Assembly (NCBI GenBank): GCA_015272325.1
Contig: JACYLU010000002.1
Location: 408,146-472,145, forward strand
Direction: 5' to 3'
DNA length: 64,000 nucleotides
Origin: Synechococcales cyanobacterium C42_A2020_086
Lineage (GTDB): Bacteria > Cyanobacteriota > Cyanobacteriia > Elainellales > Elainellaceae
Positions within the stretch are counted from its first letter, which is position 1. Every line of letters starts with the position of its first letter. Shown one piece after another: positions 25,534 through 34,387 of the stretch. The notes under the pieces are model-generated. The model worked only from the letters and a program-made list of their open reading frames with translations, was not told where the DNA came from and searched no databases. The translations under genes and the position numbers were made by a program.

Positions 25534-26583
25534 TCAGTCTGCCGCAAACACCCTCACCCCATTCGGATTGATGTAGATCTTCACTTGGTTGCCTGGATTG
25601 AGCGGAAGCGCCTGCCGAGTGGGTAGGTCGGCGTAGAGGCGAGCCAATCCCCCTTCATGCTCCAGATTGAGGTAGAGGCGCGTCAGTACACCCTGGAAGA
25701 TTTTGTTTTCAACGGTGGCTGGATGTCCAATGCCATTGTTGGAAAACTCCACGTCTTCTGGGCGGAAGAACACAAGCGCGCGACCGCTCCCGTTCACGTC
25801 AGGGGCAGGTACGTCAAGGGCGTGTCCCAGCCGTACTCTACCCTGGGAGACCGGCAGTTCCAACGCATTGCGATTGCCAATAAATGAAGCGCTGAATCGC
25901 GTGGCGGGAGCTTCGTACAGCTCATAGGGGTTGGCAAGCTGCTCAATCTTACCGTGACTCATCACCGCCACCCGATCGGCAATCGCCATGGCTTCAGCTT
26001 GATCATGGGTGACAAACAGAGTTGTGATTTTTAGCGTCTGCTGAATCCGCCGAATCTCATCCCGCAGTTGATGACGCACCAGGGCATCCAGCGCCGAGAG
26101 GGGTTCATCTAGAAGCAGAACTTGGGGGGAAGCCGCCAGAGAACGGGCCAGGGAAGCTCGCTGTTGTTGTCCCCCGGAAAGCTGATTGGGATAGCGATCG
26201 GCTTGGGGCCGCAACTGCACTAGATCCAGCAATTCCTCAACCCGGTCATCAATCATCCGCTGCGGGCGCTGACGAATTTTCAGCGGGAAACCAACATTTT
26301 GCCGCACCGTCATGTTGGGAAATAAAGCGTAACTTTGAAACACCATGCCAATGGGTCGGCGGCGGGCAGGCAGATGGGTCATGTCTTGAGCATCAATCAG
26401 TACCTGTCCGGTGGTGGGTTGCTCTAGACCCGCGACACAGCGCAGGAGAGTCGTTTTACCACATCCCGATGATCCTAACAGCGCCACCAGTTCGCCCGTT
26501 GGAATATCCAGCGTCACATCATCGAGCGCTTTAACGGAAGTACCGTAAATTTTAGAAACGTTGCGAAAACTGACTGCACTCAT
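25534..26583 (-). CDS. ABC transporter ATP-binding protein (phosphonate uptake)
   Basis: A 349-residue importer ATPase. Walker A is GSSGCGKT near residue 36, the signature is LSGGQQQRASLARSL, Walker B is VLLLDEPLSALD, and the switch His lies in TLFVTHDQAEA. A C-terminal TOBE-like domain (after residue 240) ends with IYINPNGVRVFAAD. The type is the spermidine/Fe/2-aminoethylphosphonate group. It serves the two permeases just upstream (21 bases away). Gene context points to 2-aminoethylphosphonate or a similar compound. Confidence 0.9.
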   Translation of the reverse strand: MSAVSFRNVSKIYGTSVKALDDVTLDIPTGELVALLGSSGCGKTTLLRCVAGLEQPTTGQVLIDAQDMTHLPARRRPIGMVFQSYALFPNMTVRQNVGFPLKIRQRPQRMIDDRVEELLDLVQLRPQADRYPNQLSGGQQQRASLARSLAASPQVLLLDEPLSALDALVRHQLRDEIRRIQQTLKITTLFVTHDQAEAMAIADRVAVMSHGKIEQLANPYELYEAPATRFSASFIGNRNALELPVSQGRVRLGHALDVPAPDVNGSGRALVFFRPEDVEFSNNGIGHPATVENKIFQGVLTRLYLNLEHEGGLARLYADLPTRQALPLNPGNQVKIYINPNGVRVFAAD

Positions 26584-26603
26584 GGTTTACTGTCCTCCCC
26601 GAT

Positions 26604-27434
26604 TTACCGTCCTCCCTGCTTAGCCTGAAACAAACTGCCAGCCTGCCCTCGCCCTTGATTCCAGTACACCGAAGCCAGCGACACCAGGAACACCACAACA
26701 AACGTGATGCAGGTGATCACGGCCAACTGATTGAAATCCGCATTGGTGCCCGTCAGCAAATCGAGGCTGTACAGCGACAGCGTCTCATAGCGACTGCCGA
26801 CCAGAATTTGCACAATCGCAAACTCGTTAAAGCTCACTGCAAATACCAGCATTGCACCCGTCGCGATGCCTGGTGCCACATTGGGAAAAACTACCTGCCG
26901 TAGCGTTTCAAGGGGCTTAGCGCCACAGGTTTGGGCCGCTTCATTAAGCAGGCGAATATTTGCCGCTGCCATTGCCCCATCGACTGCCCAATAGAGAAAT
27001 GGAAAGGCAACCGCTACATGGGCCAGCGTCAGCAACCAGACTGTACCTTGCAGCATCGGAACCACCTCGCCGCTGAGGGAAAGGATGCCAAAGGCAATCA
27101 CGATATAGGGCATGGAAAAGGGAATCGCGGCCGTTAGCTCGATGTGAGACCGAATGCTTGAATTTCTCGTCCAGCGCCAATACACGGCTGGTACCACAAT
27201 CAAGATATCAATCAGCGTCACCAGCAAAGCCAGACCCAACGTGCGGAGTAGGGCTGAAATCATGCGAGGATCAGCAAAGGCGGTAAACCAATGCTGAAGC
27301 GTGTAGCCATCGGGCAGTACATTCGCCGTCCAGCGTGTTGCAAAGGCATAGAGAACAACGGCGAGAATCGGCAAAAGCAGATAAACGGCAATTCCCCCAA
27401 ATAGGAGCCATCGAGCCATCCGTCCTAGAACCAT
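26604..27434 (-). CDS. ABC transporter permease (phosphonate uptake, second subunit)
   Basis: A 276-residue inner-membrane protein with about six helices and the EAA docking loop LLNEAAQTCGAKPLETLRQV around residues 178-197. It overlaps the end of the upstream permease by ten bases and is therefore translationally coupled. It should form a heterodimer with that subunit above the ATPase. The C-terminal tail (QGRGQAGSLFQAKQGGR) is basic and cytoplasmic. Confidence 0.9.
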   Translation of the reverse strand: MVLGRMARWLLFGGIAVYLLLPILAVVLYAFATRWTANVLPDGYTLQHWFTAFADPRMISALLRTLGLALLVTLIDILIVVPAVYWRWTRNSSIRSHIELTAAIPFSMPYIVIAFGILSLSGEVVPMLQGTVWLLTLAHVAVAFPFLYWAVDGAMAAANIRLLNEAAQTCGAKPLETLRQVVFPNVAPGIATGAMLVFAVSFNEFAIVQILVGSRYETLSLYSLDLLTGTNADFNQLAVITCITFVVVFLVSLASVYWNQGRGQAGSLFQAKQGGR

Positions 27435-28336
27435 CGGGCTGCCCTCCGTAACGTCCAGCGGTAGACCAACAGAGAGATCACGGCAATCAGCAGCAGCAAA
27501 ACCGATAGCGTTGCGGCCTTTGCTGGTCCAGAGAAGCTCGATTCCAGCACCCTAGCAATTTGCAAGGTGATGAGCGAAACCTCCGTTGAGCGGCCGCCTC
27601 CGGTCAGAGCAAAGGGAATGCCATACAGACCGACCGACCACGTAAAAATCAGCAGCCAGCCTGCCGCTAGGAAGGGAAGCAGAATCGGTAAGCCCACCAT
27701 CCGCCAGAACTGCCAGTGCGTTGCACCGCAGGTTTCAGCCGCCTCAGCCCACTGGGGCTTTAAGATGCTCATACCCGGCAAGGTCAGCAAAATAAACATT
27801 GGGATATTGCCATAGGAATAAGCCATCACCAAGCCGATGAACGATCCAGGAGACGGCGGCGAGAACGGAAATCCCAACTGTTGCAACAACAGCGTAATCA
27901 TGCCATAGGTTCCCAGAATCGCCACAAAGCCAAACGCCAATCCAATATTGCCAAAATTAGTGGCCGTATTGAACATTGCCAGCCAAATGGAGCTACGCGC
28001 CGCCTGCATTCGCGATAGCCACCATGCTAACGGTCCACCAATCGCCAGCGCAATCGTCGCGGAACTAGCCCCCATCAGCAAACTGGTCCCGATGGCTTGC
28101 CGATCACGACTGCTGCTCAACACCTCAGCCCAGTTATCCAGGGTCATGCTTCCCTGATTCGACATAAAGCTCTGGATAATTAGCACCACAATTGGCAGTA
28201 CTAATAACCCGTAGGCCACGATTAAGAGGGGCAACGCAGGCAACCAATCGCCTAACCAGCGGTTGAGGGGTCCAACTCGAGGAACTGCCGGTACGGGTGC
28301 AGCAACAGGCTCAGCCGTTCTCGCCGTTCTCGTCAT
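27425..28336 (-). CDS. ABC transporter permease (phosphonate uptake, first subunit)
   Basis: A 303-residue membrane protein with six to seven helices. A proline- and alanine-rich cytoplasmic N-terminus of about 30 residues precedes the first helix. The docking loop QWAEAAETCGATHWQFWRMV is near residue 192. It starts two bases after the binding-protein gene and overlaps the next permease, so the four transport genes are one operon. Confidence 0.9.
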   Translation of the reverse strand: MTRTARTAEPVAAPVPAVPRVGPLNRWLGDWLPALPLLIVAYGLLVLPIVVLIIQSFMSNQGSMTLDNWAEVLSSSRDRQAIGTSLLMGASSATIALAIGGPLAWWLSRMQAARSSIWLAMFNTATNFGNIGLAFGFVAILGTYGMITLLLQQLGFPFSPPSPGSFIGLVMAYSYGNIPMFILLTLPGMSILKPQWAEAAETCGATHWQFWRMVGLPILLPFLAAGWLLIFTWSVGLYGIPFALTGGGRSTEVSLITLQIARVLESSFSGPAKAATLSVLLLLIAVISLLVYRWTLRRAARWF

Positions 28337-28338
28337 GC

Positions 28339-29460
28339 TCAGCCTCCCAGAACGTCATCCTGCCAGGTTTGAGCAATCTGTTCAATGTTGACCTTTCTCC
28401 AGTCTTTGACCTGCTTCACCTGAGCATACTTGGCTTCGGGAAGCCAGTTGGCTTTGGCGCTCTCGGGGAGCTGCATATCGCCCACCACGTAGCGAATCGG
28501 TCTAGCTCCAAATTTGGCAAAGGCAGTCTGAGCTTCATCGCTCAGCACAAAATCCATGAACAGCTTGGCCACGTCCATCTTGGCGGTATTGTACTTATTC
28601 AGCATCAACGCCGAAGGAGCATAGATCGACGTACCAGGGATAATCACCTCTGCTTTGATCCCCTTTGCCTTGAGTTTTTCGGCCGCGGCCACTGAGTTGA
28701 AGTCATACTTGATCTGAATCGGCGCTTCCCCTTTCTCCAGGGTTTGGGCATTGTCGGGAGCGGTGCCGAACTGCTGAGTCAACGCCTTGGCGAATGCGAC
28801 GCCCGGAGTCATATTCTCTTCATCGCCCCCTTGGGCATAGGTCATGGCGATAAACGAAGTTGCTGCCGTACCGCTGGAGGTCGGATCAAAGGGCGCAATT
28901 TTGCCCTTGTATTCTGGCTTGAGCAAATCTTCCCAAGATTGAGGAATATTCTGAACCACATCGGCATTGACGACGATGGAAGGTACACCCGCATAGGTGG
29001 CGACCCAGCCCCCAGTTTCGCTCTTGAACCCATCCGGCAACACCGACGCTTTTTCTGGCAGATAGGGCGGCACTACACCTCTAGCTTCGGCGACTACACC
29101 GTACAGCAAACCAATGTCGGCACAAATGGCTCGCGGATTGTTTTTCTCCGCATCAAACTTGGTAATCTCTTCCAGCGAAGACATGTCTGTATCGGTGTTA
29201 TTCAGCTCAAACCCGTATTTCTCAGCAAACAGTCTTCTCACTTCACCGTAGTTTGCCCAATCATCTGGCATACCGTAGGTAACAAAGTCTTTCGCTTGTT
29301 CCCTTGCTCTTTCCAGATCGGGTGGGCTTTCCCAATCTGCTCCGTTATTGGCAGTATTGCCCGATCGGGTGCAAGAGGTAATCTGAGATAATAAAATTCC
29401 CGTTCCAAATGCAGCACTCCATTTCATAAAGTGCCGCCGACTCGCCGTAGGATAATTCAT
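28339..29460 (-). CDS. ABC transporter substrate-binding protein (phosphonate uptake)
   Basis: A 373-residue periplasmic receptor of the Fe3+/spermidine/aminoethylphosphonate type. The N-terminus has two basic residues before a hydrophobic stretch and a lipobox-like ITSC at 26-29 (SRRHFMKWSAAFGTGILLS), so export is by Sec or Tat with lipid anchoring. Ligand-site segments include VNADVVQNIPQSWEDLLKP and APFDPTSSGTAATSFIA. The ligand is inferred from the downstream phosphonatase-like and FAD genes. It is the first gene of the locus; its promoter lies in the long gap toward 30038. Confidence 0.88.
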   Translation of the reverse strand: MNYPTASRRHFMKWSAAFGTGILLSQITSCTRSGNTANNGADWESPPDLERAREQAKDFVTYGMPDDWANYGEVRRLFAEKYGFELNNTDTDMSSLEEITKFDAEKNNPRAICADIGLLYGVVAEARGVVPPYLPEKASVLPDGFKSETGGWVATYAGVPSIVVNADVVQNIPQSWEDLLKPEYKGKIAPFDPTSSGTAATSFIAMTYAQGGDEENMTPGVAFAKALTQQFGTAPDNAQTLEKGEAPIQIKYDFNSVAAAEKLKAKGIKAEVIIPGTSIYAPSALMLNKYNTAKMDVAKLFMDFVLSDEAQTAFAKFGARPIRYVVGDMQLPESAKANWLPEAKYAQVKQVKDWRKVNIEQIAQTWQDDVLGG

Positions 29461-30037
29461 AAAGTAGTCCGTCAGTCTTACGCAATGTTGAGCTGTTTGC
29501 TGTTTGATGAATTCTCTTGAAACTTCTTAAAGAGGTTCACTCAGGTGAAAGCGAATCGATCATAAAGTAAGAGACTGGAAAACCCGGTCAATCATGCCCT
29601 AGTGACAACTGACTTGCTCTATCAAGCTCAGCTAGCACCGCTCCTGTCGGTTTCTACCTTCACCGTCTGGCAATGCTAGGCAGCAACACCGGCATCAAGG
29701 CTTTTCCGCTGCTTATCAAAACTCAACCCATTTTGGAGGGTCCCAAAAGTCCTTCACAGAACCTCTAGCCATCGCTAAGGGGTGTTCAATAAGCTAGAAG
29801 CTATGATGAGTCTAGAATGGCTAGATTAAACGGCTATTAAGGTACACTAATCCTTCATTTAAGGAATACAAGTAAGGAACACAAGGAACCCTGTGAGCTG
29901 ACCCGCATTTCGGATCAGTTCTAGCGATTCGATCAACCAACTTGGGCGAACAGGTATCTCAATGAGGATGTGAGCACCTGCTCCTCAATAATATGTGAAA
30001 TATATGAACTGTCTGTGAACTGTCTAAAAGTGAACTG
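29461..30037. other. Long intergenic region upstream of the phosphonate locus
   Basis: A stretch of 577 bases between two minus-strand genes that must hold the promoter of the binding-protein gene. A small symmetric element, TTCAC-TCAG-GTGAA, lies at 29536-29549, some 75 bases before the start codon. Near 29960, TGAGGA and TCCTCA can pair. I found no coding frame, tRNA or clear Pho-box repeat (CTTAACC type). Confidence 0.5.
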
Positions 30038-31846
30038 CTAACCGCGCTGATTTAAAAGCTGCTGATAGGCAGCAGCAAAGTCCTCAGAGGTGACTTGAAT
30101 GGCATGAGGATCAGTCTGTCCCTGTCGCCGGTGTCGTCGGATCGCTTCTAACGCCGCCTGATTGCTTAGCAGGGCTAGCTCCGCACCGTTCCAACCGTCA
30201 GTTTCGGCAGCCCATGCGGTCAAATCAACGTCTATTAAGGGGCGACCTTGGTTATGCACCTGCAAAATCGCCAAGCGGCTATCTTGATTGGGCAGATCCA
30301 CTTTCAGCTGCAGGTCGAGGCGGCCGGCCCGGAGCAGAGCTGGGTCCAGAGCATCAGGGCGATTGGTGGCACCAATCAGCAGCACGTTGGCGCAGCCCTG
30401 CAAGCCGTCTAGCTCGGTGAGCAACTGCCCCACAACCCGGTCGCCCACACCCGAATCGCCCATATAACTGCCGCGGGCGGGTGCCAGAGTATCAATTTCG
30501 TCGACAAACACAACGCAGGGGGCCGCCTGCCGCGCTTTCGTAAACAGCTCGCGCACCGCTTGTTCCGAGGCTCCTACCCATTTGCTCAACAGTTCGGGAC
30601 CATTGACTGCAATGAAATTTGCCCGTGCCTGAGCCGCCACCGCCTTGGCTAGCAGCGTTTTGCCAGTACCCGGCGGTCCCCAGAGCAGAATACCACGCGG
30701 CGTTTTGGCTCCCAGTCGTTGATACAATTCTGGATAGAGCAGCGCCCCTTCCACCGATTCTTGCAGCGTTTGCTTGATTTCTTCCAATCCGCCGATCTCG
30801 TCCCAGCTCACATGCGGCACTTCAATTTCGACCGACCGCAGCACCGCCGGCTTGATCGCCTTCAGCGCGTGCAGAAAATCGGCTTGGGTAATGGTCATTG
30901 TTGCGGGGAGCGGTCCCTGCAGGGAGGGTACTAGTCGTCGCAGGGCCGTGTAGGCGGCTTTCTGACAGAGCGCCTTCAAGTCTGCTCCCACCATACCCAC
31001 AGAGAGATCCGCAATCTGATTTAAATCCACGCTTCGTTCCAGCGGCATCTCGGCTGTGAGAATCTGCAAAATGTCTCGGCGTCCGTCGCGATCAGGAACG
31101 CGGAACTGCACCTCTCGATCAAACCGACCGGGGCGACGCAATGCCGGATCAAGATGGTCAGGGCGATTCGTCGCTGCCAACACAATCACGCCCGTTGTGC
31201 GGGCAAAGCCGTCCATCAGACTCAATAGCTGCGCCACTACCCGTTTTTCCACCTCGCCTTCGACGCTAGAACGGTCGGGAGCTAAGCTATCAATCTCATC
31301 GATAAACACCAAGCAAGGAGCCGAGCGGGCCGCCTTCTCAAACAGGTTGCGCAATCGTGCCTCTGCTTCCCCGTAGTATTTGCCCATTACTTCAGGACCA
31401 ACAATGGCAATATAATTGACCCCCAAATCCTGAGCTAAGGCTCGCGCCGTTAGGGTTTTACCCGTCCCCGGAGGACCCACCAGCAGCACCCCCCGCGTTG
31501 GCTCTAGGCCCAGCTTCTGCAGCAGTTCTGGGCGCTTGAGGGGAATTTCTACCAGCTCGCGCAATTCCTGCAGTACCTCCGACAGCCCACCCACACCGCG
31601 CAGGCTGACTCGCGGTCCGCTATCGACAGGCGGTGGCGTAATCAGAACATCGTCAGGCACTGACCAGGGAGGAGTTGTCGTGCGACCCTCATCGGACCAG
31701 CGGCGGCCAGACTCATCGTTGCTTGGGCGTCGTACCTCGGCATTGAAGCTGTCACCACTTCTGCCCTCAATATCCCGCACAAATTCCAGCAGCTCTTCCA
31801 AACTCTGGTCAAAAAATTGCTCGATTTCCTTGAATAAATCACTCAT
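30038..31846 (-). CDS. Double AAA ATPase of the Cdc48/VAT type
   Basis: A 602-residue protein with two AAA modules. The first (about residues 90-310) has [19 protein letters not shown] and [19 protein letters not shown]. The second (about 345-580) has [19 protein letters not shown] and [19 protein letters not shown]. Arginine fingers and sensor residues are present, so both should hydrolyse ATP. The 80-residue N-terminus is acidic, then Ser/Arg/Pro rich, and lacks the substrate/adaptor N-domain of Cdc48/p97. Family members are hexameric unfoldases or segregases. Such genes occur in cyanobacteria without a known partner. It stands alone here. Confidence 0.92.
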   Translation of the reverse strand: MSDLFKEIEQFFDQSLEELLEFVRDIEGRSGDSFNAEVRRPSNDESGRRWSDEGRTTTPPWSVPDDVLITPPPVDSGPRVSLRGVGGLSEVLQELRELVEIPLKRPELLQKLGLEPTRGVLLVGPPGTGKTLTARALAQDLGVNYIAIVGPEVMGKYYGEAEARLRNLFEKAARSAPCLVFIDEIDSLAPDRSSVEGEVEKRVVAQLLSLMDGFARTTGVIVLAATNRPDHLDPALRRPGRFDREVQFRVPDRDGRRDILQILTAEMPLERSVDLNQIADLSVGMVGADLKALCQKAAYTALRRLVPSLQGPLPATMTITQADFLHALKAIKPAVLRSVEIEVPHVSWDEIGGLEEIKQTLQESVEGALLYPELYQRLGAKTPRGILLWGPPGTGKTLLAKAVAAQARANFIAVNGPELLSKWVGASEQAVRELFTKARQAAPCVVFVDEIDTLAPARGSYMGDSGVGDRVVGQLLTELDGLQGCANVLLIGATNRPDALDPALLRAGRLDLQLKVDLPNQDSRLAILQVHNQGRPLIDVDLTAWAAETDGWNGAELALLSNQAALEAIRRHRRQGQTDPHAIQVTSEDFAAAYQQLLNQRG

Positions 31847-32192
31847 GGGTCTGCACTGTCCCTGACCAGTCAGTCCTTTTGTTCTTTGGTCCTTTCAGTA
31901 TAGACAGCCAAGGCTGCGGTCGTGGGTTAACCAACCCAATTCGTCATCAAACTCAGTGCTGGGAGCATGGGACAATTTCAGATCGCTGGAGGGGGATACA
32001 TCACGAGGCAGCTTGCGTGGGGTTCTCAGCTCAATTTCTCAATTGCCGGAGAATTGCCGCACAAGGGGCATCTGTGAAAGGCGGATTGCTGAAACCTGTC
32101 GCAGGAGATCCTCGGGAATGTTTATTTTAATGTTTATTTTATTGAAATGGTATTGAGCTATAAGCTTGCCATTAAGATCGAATCTCCCTGAA
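31847..32192. other. Intergenic region with a tandem 12-bp repeat
   Basis: Upstream DNA of the AAA ATPase gene. AATGTTTATTTT is repeated twice in tandem (32117-32140). I see no gene in it. Confidence 0.6.
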
Positions 32193-32406
32193 CTAAGGTG
32201 CTAAGCTAAGGAGACTTGGATTGGGTTCCTCAATCGGATTAAGTTCTACGTTTTCATACAGCAGTTCGATTGGGCATTCGAAATCAATGCTGACCAGCAG
32301 AATGATTTCCCCGGCAGCGTAGGGGGTGAGTTCCCACTTGTGGCGCTCGTTCAGCTGAAAGATTTCATATTGATGCGCTCAGAGCTAATCAGAACATATT
32401 CTTCTC
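32193..32406 (-). pseudogene. C-terminal remnant of a Uma2-family gene
   Basis: Minus-strand translation gives EEYVLISSERIN in one frame and, after a shift, YEIFQLNERHKWELTPYAAG followed by a segment with SIDFECPIELLYENV, ending at a TAG at 32193-32195. This is the conserved tail of Uma2 (DUF820) proteins. The catalytic N-terminal two thirds are absent and the frame is broken, so it is a dead fragment. It differs from the intact Uma2 gene 130 bases away, whose own tail ends differently. Confidence 0.75.
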
Positions 32407-32535
32407 AATGAATTCTAGATGCATTTTAGAGTGCCTAAAGAAGTTTTATAAACTGCTCGGTGGACAACTCTTCACGAGTCAATTCAGCGTTCGCAAATGC
32501 ACACCTTGTGCTGGGATTTCCATGTGGCAGCCGCT

Positions 32536-33099
32536 TCAACTTACCTCTAACTCAAACCCTGGTAACACCCCCTCTCCCGACAACACGACTGGCAGCGCAA
32601 CCACTTCCATCGCCTGCCCAGCGCGGTAAATTTCTACTTGCCTATCCTGCCGATTGATCAGCCAGCCCAGCCGCAGCCCGCAGTTGAGATACTCCTGCAT
32701 TTTGTCTTGAAGCAGCTTCAGCCGATCGCTGCGAGAGCGCAGCTCAATCACAAAATCAGGACAGATGGGTGGAAACCCTTCCCGTTCCTCCTGGCTCAGT
32801 GCTTGCCAGCGATCCAACTGCACCCAGGACACATCGGGCGACCGATCGCCGCCTCCCGGCAAACTAAACACTGTTTGCGAGCTGAATACGACACCCAGCG
32901 CAGTTTGCTCATTCCAGAGCACAACTCTACCGATCAACATTGCTTCCTGGCTCCCGCCCTCGCCACCGATCGGGGTCATGATAATTAGGTCTCCTTGCGG
33001 CGATCGCTCCATCGGCACATCTGGGTTTGCCAGACACAGCTCATAAAACTGCTCTGAAGTCAGTCGCGTAATCGGTTCCAGGTTCAGTACAGTCGTCAT
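32536..33099 (-). CDS. Uma2-family protein (DUF820, PD-(D/E)XK nuclease fold)
   Basis: A 187-residue cytoplasmic protein with the Uma2 core: RSPQGDLIIMTPIGGEGG, DRSPDVSWVQ (Asp of the nuclease motif), CPDFVIELRSRSD (the ExK-like position reads Glu-Leu-Arg-Ser) and a LGWLINRQDRQVEIYR strand. The family is hugely expanded in cyanobacteria. It shares the restriction-endonuclease fold, but the cell role is not known. It stands alone near a broken relative. Confidence 0.88.
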   Translation of the reverse strand: MTTVLNLEPITRLTSEQFYELCLANPDVPMERSPQGDLIIMTPIGGEGGSQEAMLIGRVVLWNEQTALGVVFSSQTVFSLPGGGDRSPDVSWVQLDRWQALSQEEREGFPPICPDFVIELRSRSDRLKLLQDKMQEYLNCGLRLGWLINRQDRQVEIYRAGQAMEVVALPVVLSGEGVLPGFELEVS

Positions 33100-33271
33100 C
33101 CTGCCCTCCGTTGCCGTTGCTTCAGTCTAATTAACATGCCCCCATCCTTTAAACCGCTCGCTCAACCGGCTCCACCCGTGATTTTAGTCAATTCCTGCCT
33201 AACACCGTCGCACCATTGTTCAGCGCCTTTTGGAGGTGAGGTGGACTGCAGAGCAGTTCTCAGTGGCAACG

Positions 33272-34387
33272 CTAATCTTTGGGGCGTGGCACCCGCAGGC
33301 GCGGCAAGCGGGGATGATTGCAAACCTGCTGCCAGAGCTGCTCGTACTGGCGGGCCATGGCGGTAGCGGTGAAGTGGGTGAGTGCTTTCTGGCGAGCTTG
33401 AGTACCGAGACGGATGCGCAGGGCCGGATCATCCCGCAAGCGCTGTAGGGCCTGGGCAAGTCCGACGACGTCGTTTTTCTCAATCAGCAGCCCGGTTTCT
33501 CCGTCGGTAATGGCTTCCGGCATACTGCCGACTCGCGTCGCAATCACCGGCCGCGCGGCCAGCATCGCTTCTACCATCGCCAGCGGAAATCCTTCCGAGC
33601 GAGAAGGCAGGGCAATGACGTCAAAGTTGAACAACTGCGACTGAGGTTGTTCGATCCAACCAGGGAGATCCACCCGATCGGTGATGCCCAATTCACGGAT
33701 TAATTGCTCTAGTGCTGATCGCTCCGCACCTTCACCCCAAATCACCACATGCACGCCGGTTACCTGTGCTGCCGCCCGCAGTAAGACATCGTGGGCTTTC
33801 ATGGCATCGAGGCGACCGACGCTGCCGACAACGAGTGCTCCCGGCGAGCGGTGCGGCGGTGGAGTGGCAGCCAGTCGATCGGGAACGCCATTGGGAATCG
33901 AGCGGACCGAACCGCGTCCCAGAGCATAGAAATCCTCCATCCGGCGGGCACTGGCTTCCCCAACAGCGATATGGGCATCAACGCGCAGACACAGCATCCG
34001 CGTCCGCCAGAGGCTGATGGCATCAGTAGTGCGCAGTGGCAGCTGATCGACCCGCACGACTCGGGTCCGAGGCAGCAGCAGGGCAGCCGTGAGGGCAGTA
34101 GCTCCAGCCCAAGGGGTACAGAGGTTGCAGTGAATGATGTCAGGACTATGCCGGATAAAGCTACGCAAATGGGCAAAAAACATTTGAGGACCACGGACTG
34201 GCATCAGTATTGAATCGGTATGAGGACGCTGTCTAGCCACAAATTCGATCACTTCTGGAGATACTCCGGCAACAGTGATGCGAAAGCTATCCGACACATG
34301 AGCAACCAAATGTCCAAGGCTCATTTCCGCGCCCCCGATGCCAGCAGAATCGGTGTAAACCAGCACATGCAATGGACGGATGGTCAT
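33272..34387 (-). CDS. Glycosyltransferase family 4 protein (distal gene of the MAA cluster)
   Basis: A 371-residue retaining GT-B glycosyltransferase. N-terminal acceptor domain signs are TDSAGIGGAEMSLGHLV and DIIHCNLCTPWAGA. The donor domain has VGSVGRLDAMKAHDVLLRA and the EX7E motif in RSEGFPLAMVEAMLAARPVIA. No membrane segment is visible. Its start overlaps the stop of the previous glycosyltransferase by four bases (ATGA), so they are coupled. As last gene of the apparent mys operon it may add a sugar to the MAA or build a polysaccharide to which it is attached. Which sugar cannot be said. Confidence 0.9.
   Translation of the reverse strand: MTIRPLHVLVYTDSAGIGGAEMSLGHLVAHVSDSFRITVAGVSPEVIEFVARQRPHTDSILMPVRGPQMFFAHLRSFIRHSPDIIHCNLCTPWAGATALTAALLLPRTRVVRVDQLPLRTTDAISLWRTRMLCLRVDAHIAVGEASARRMEDFYALGRGSVRSIPNGVPDRLAATPPPHRSPGALVVGSVGRLDAMKAHDVLLRAAAQVTGVHVVIWGEGAERSALEQLIRELGITDRVDLPGWIEQPQSQLFNFDVIALPSRSEGFPLAMVEAMLAARPVIATRVGSMPEAITDGETGLLIEKNDVVGLAQALQRLRDDPALRIRLGTQARQKALTHFTATAMARQYEQLWQQVCNHPRLPRLRVPRPKD

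Noticed and set aside
28744..29391. Plus-strand open frame of 215 codons opposite the phosphonate-binding protein gene
   Set aside because: Fully antisense to a well-supported gene and without any family motif; an effect of codon bias.
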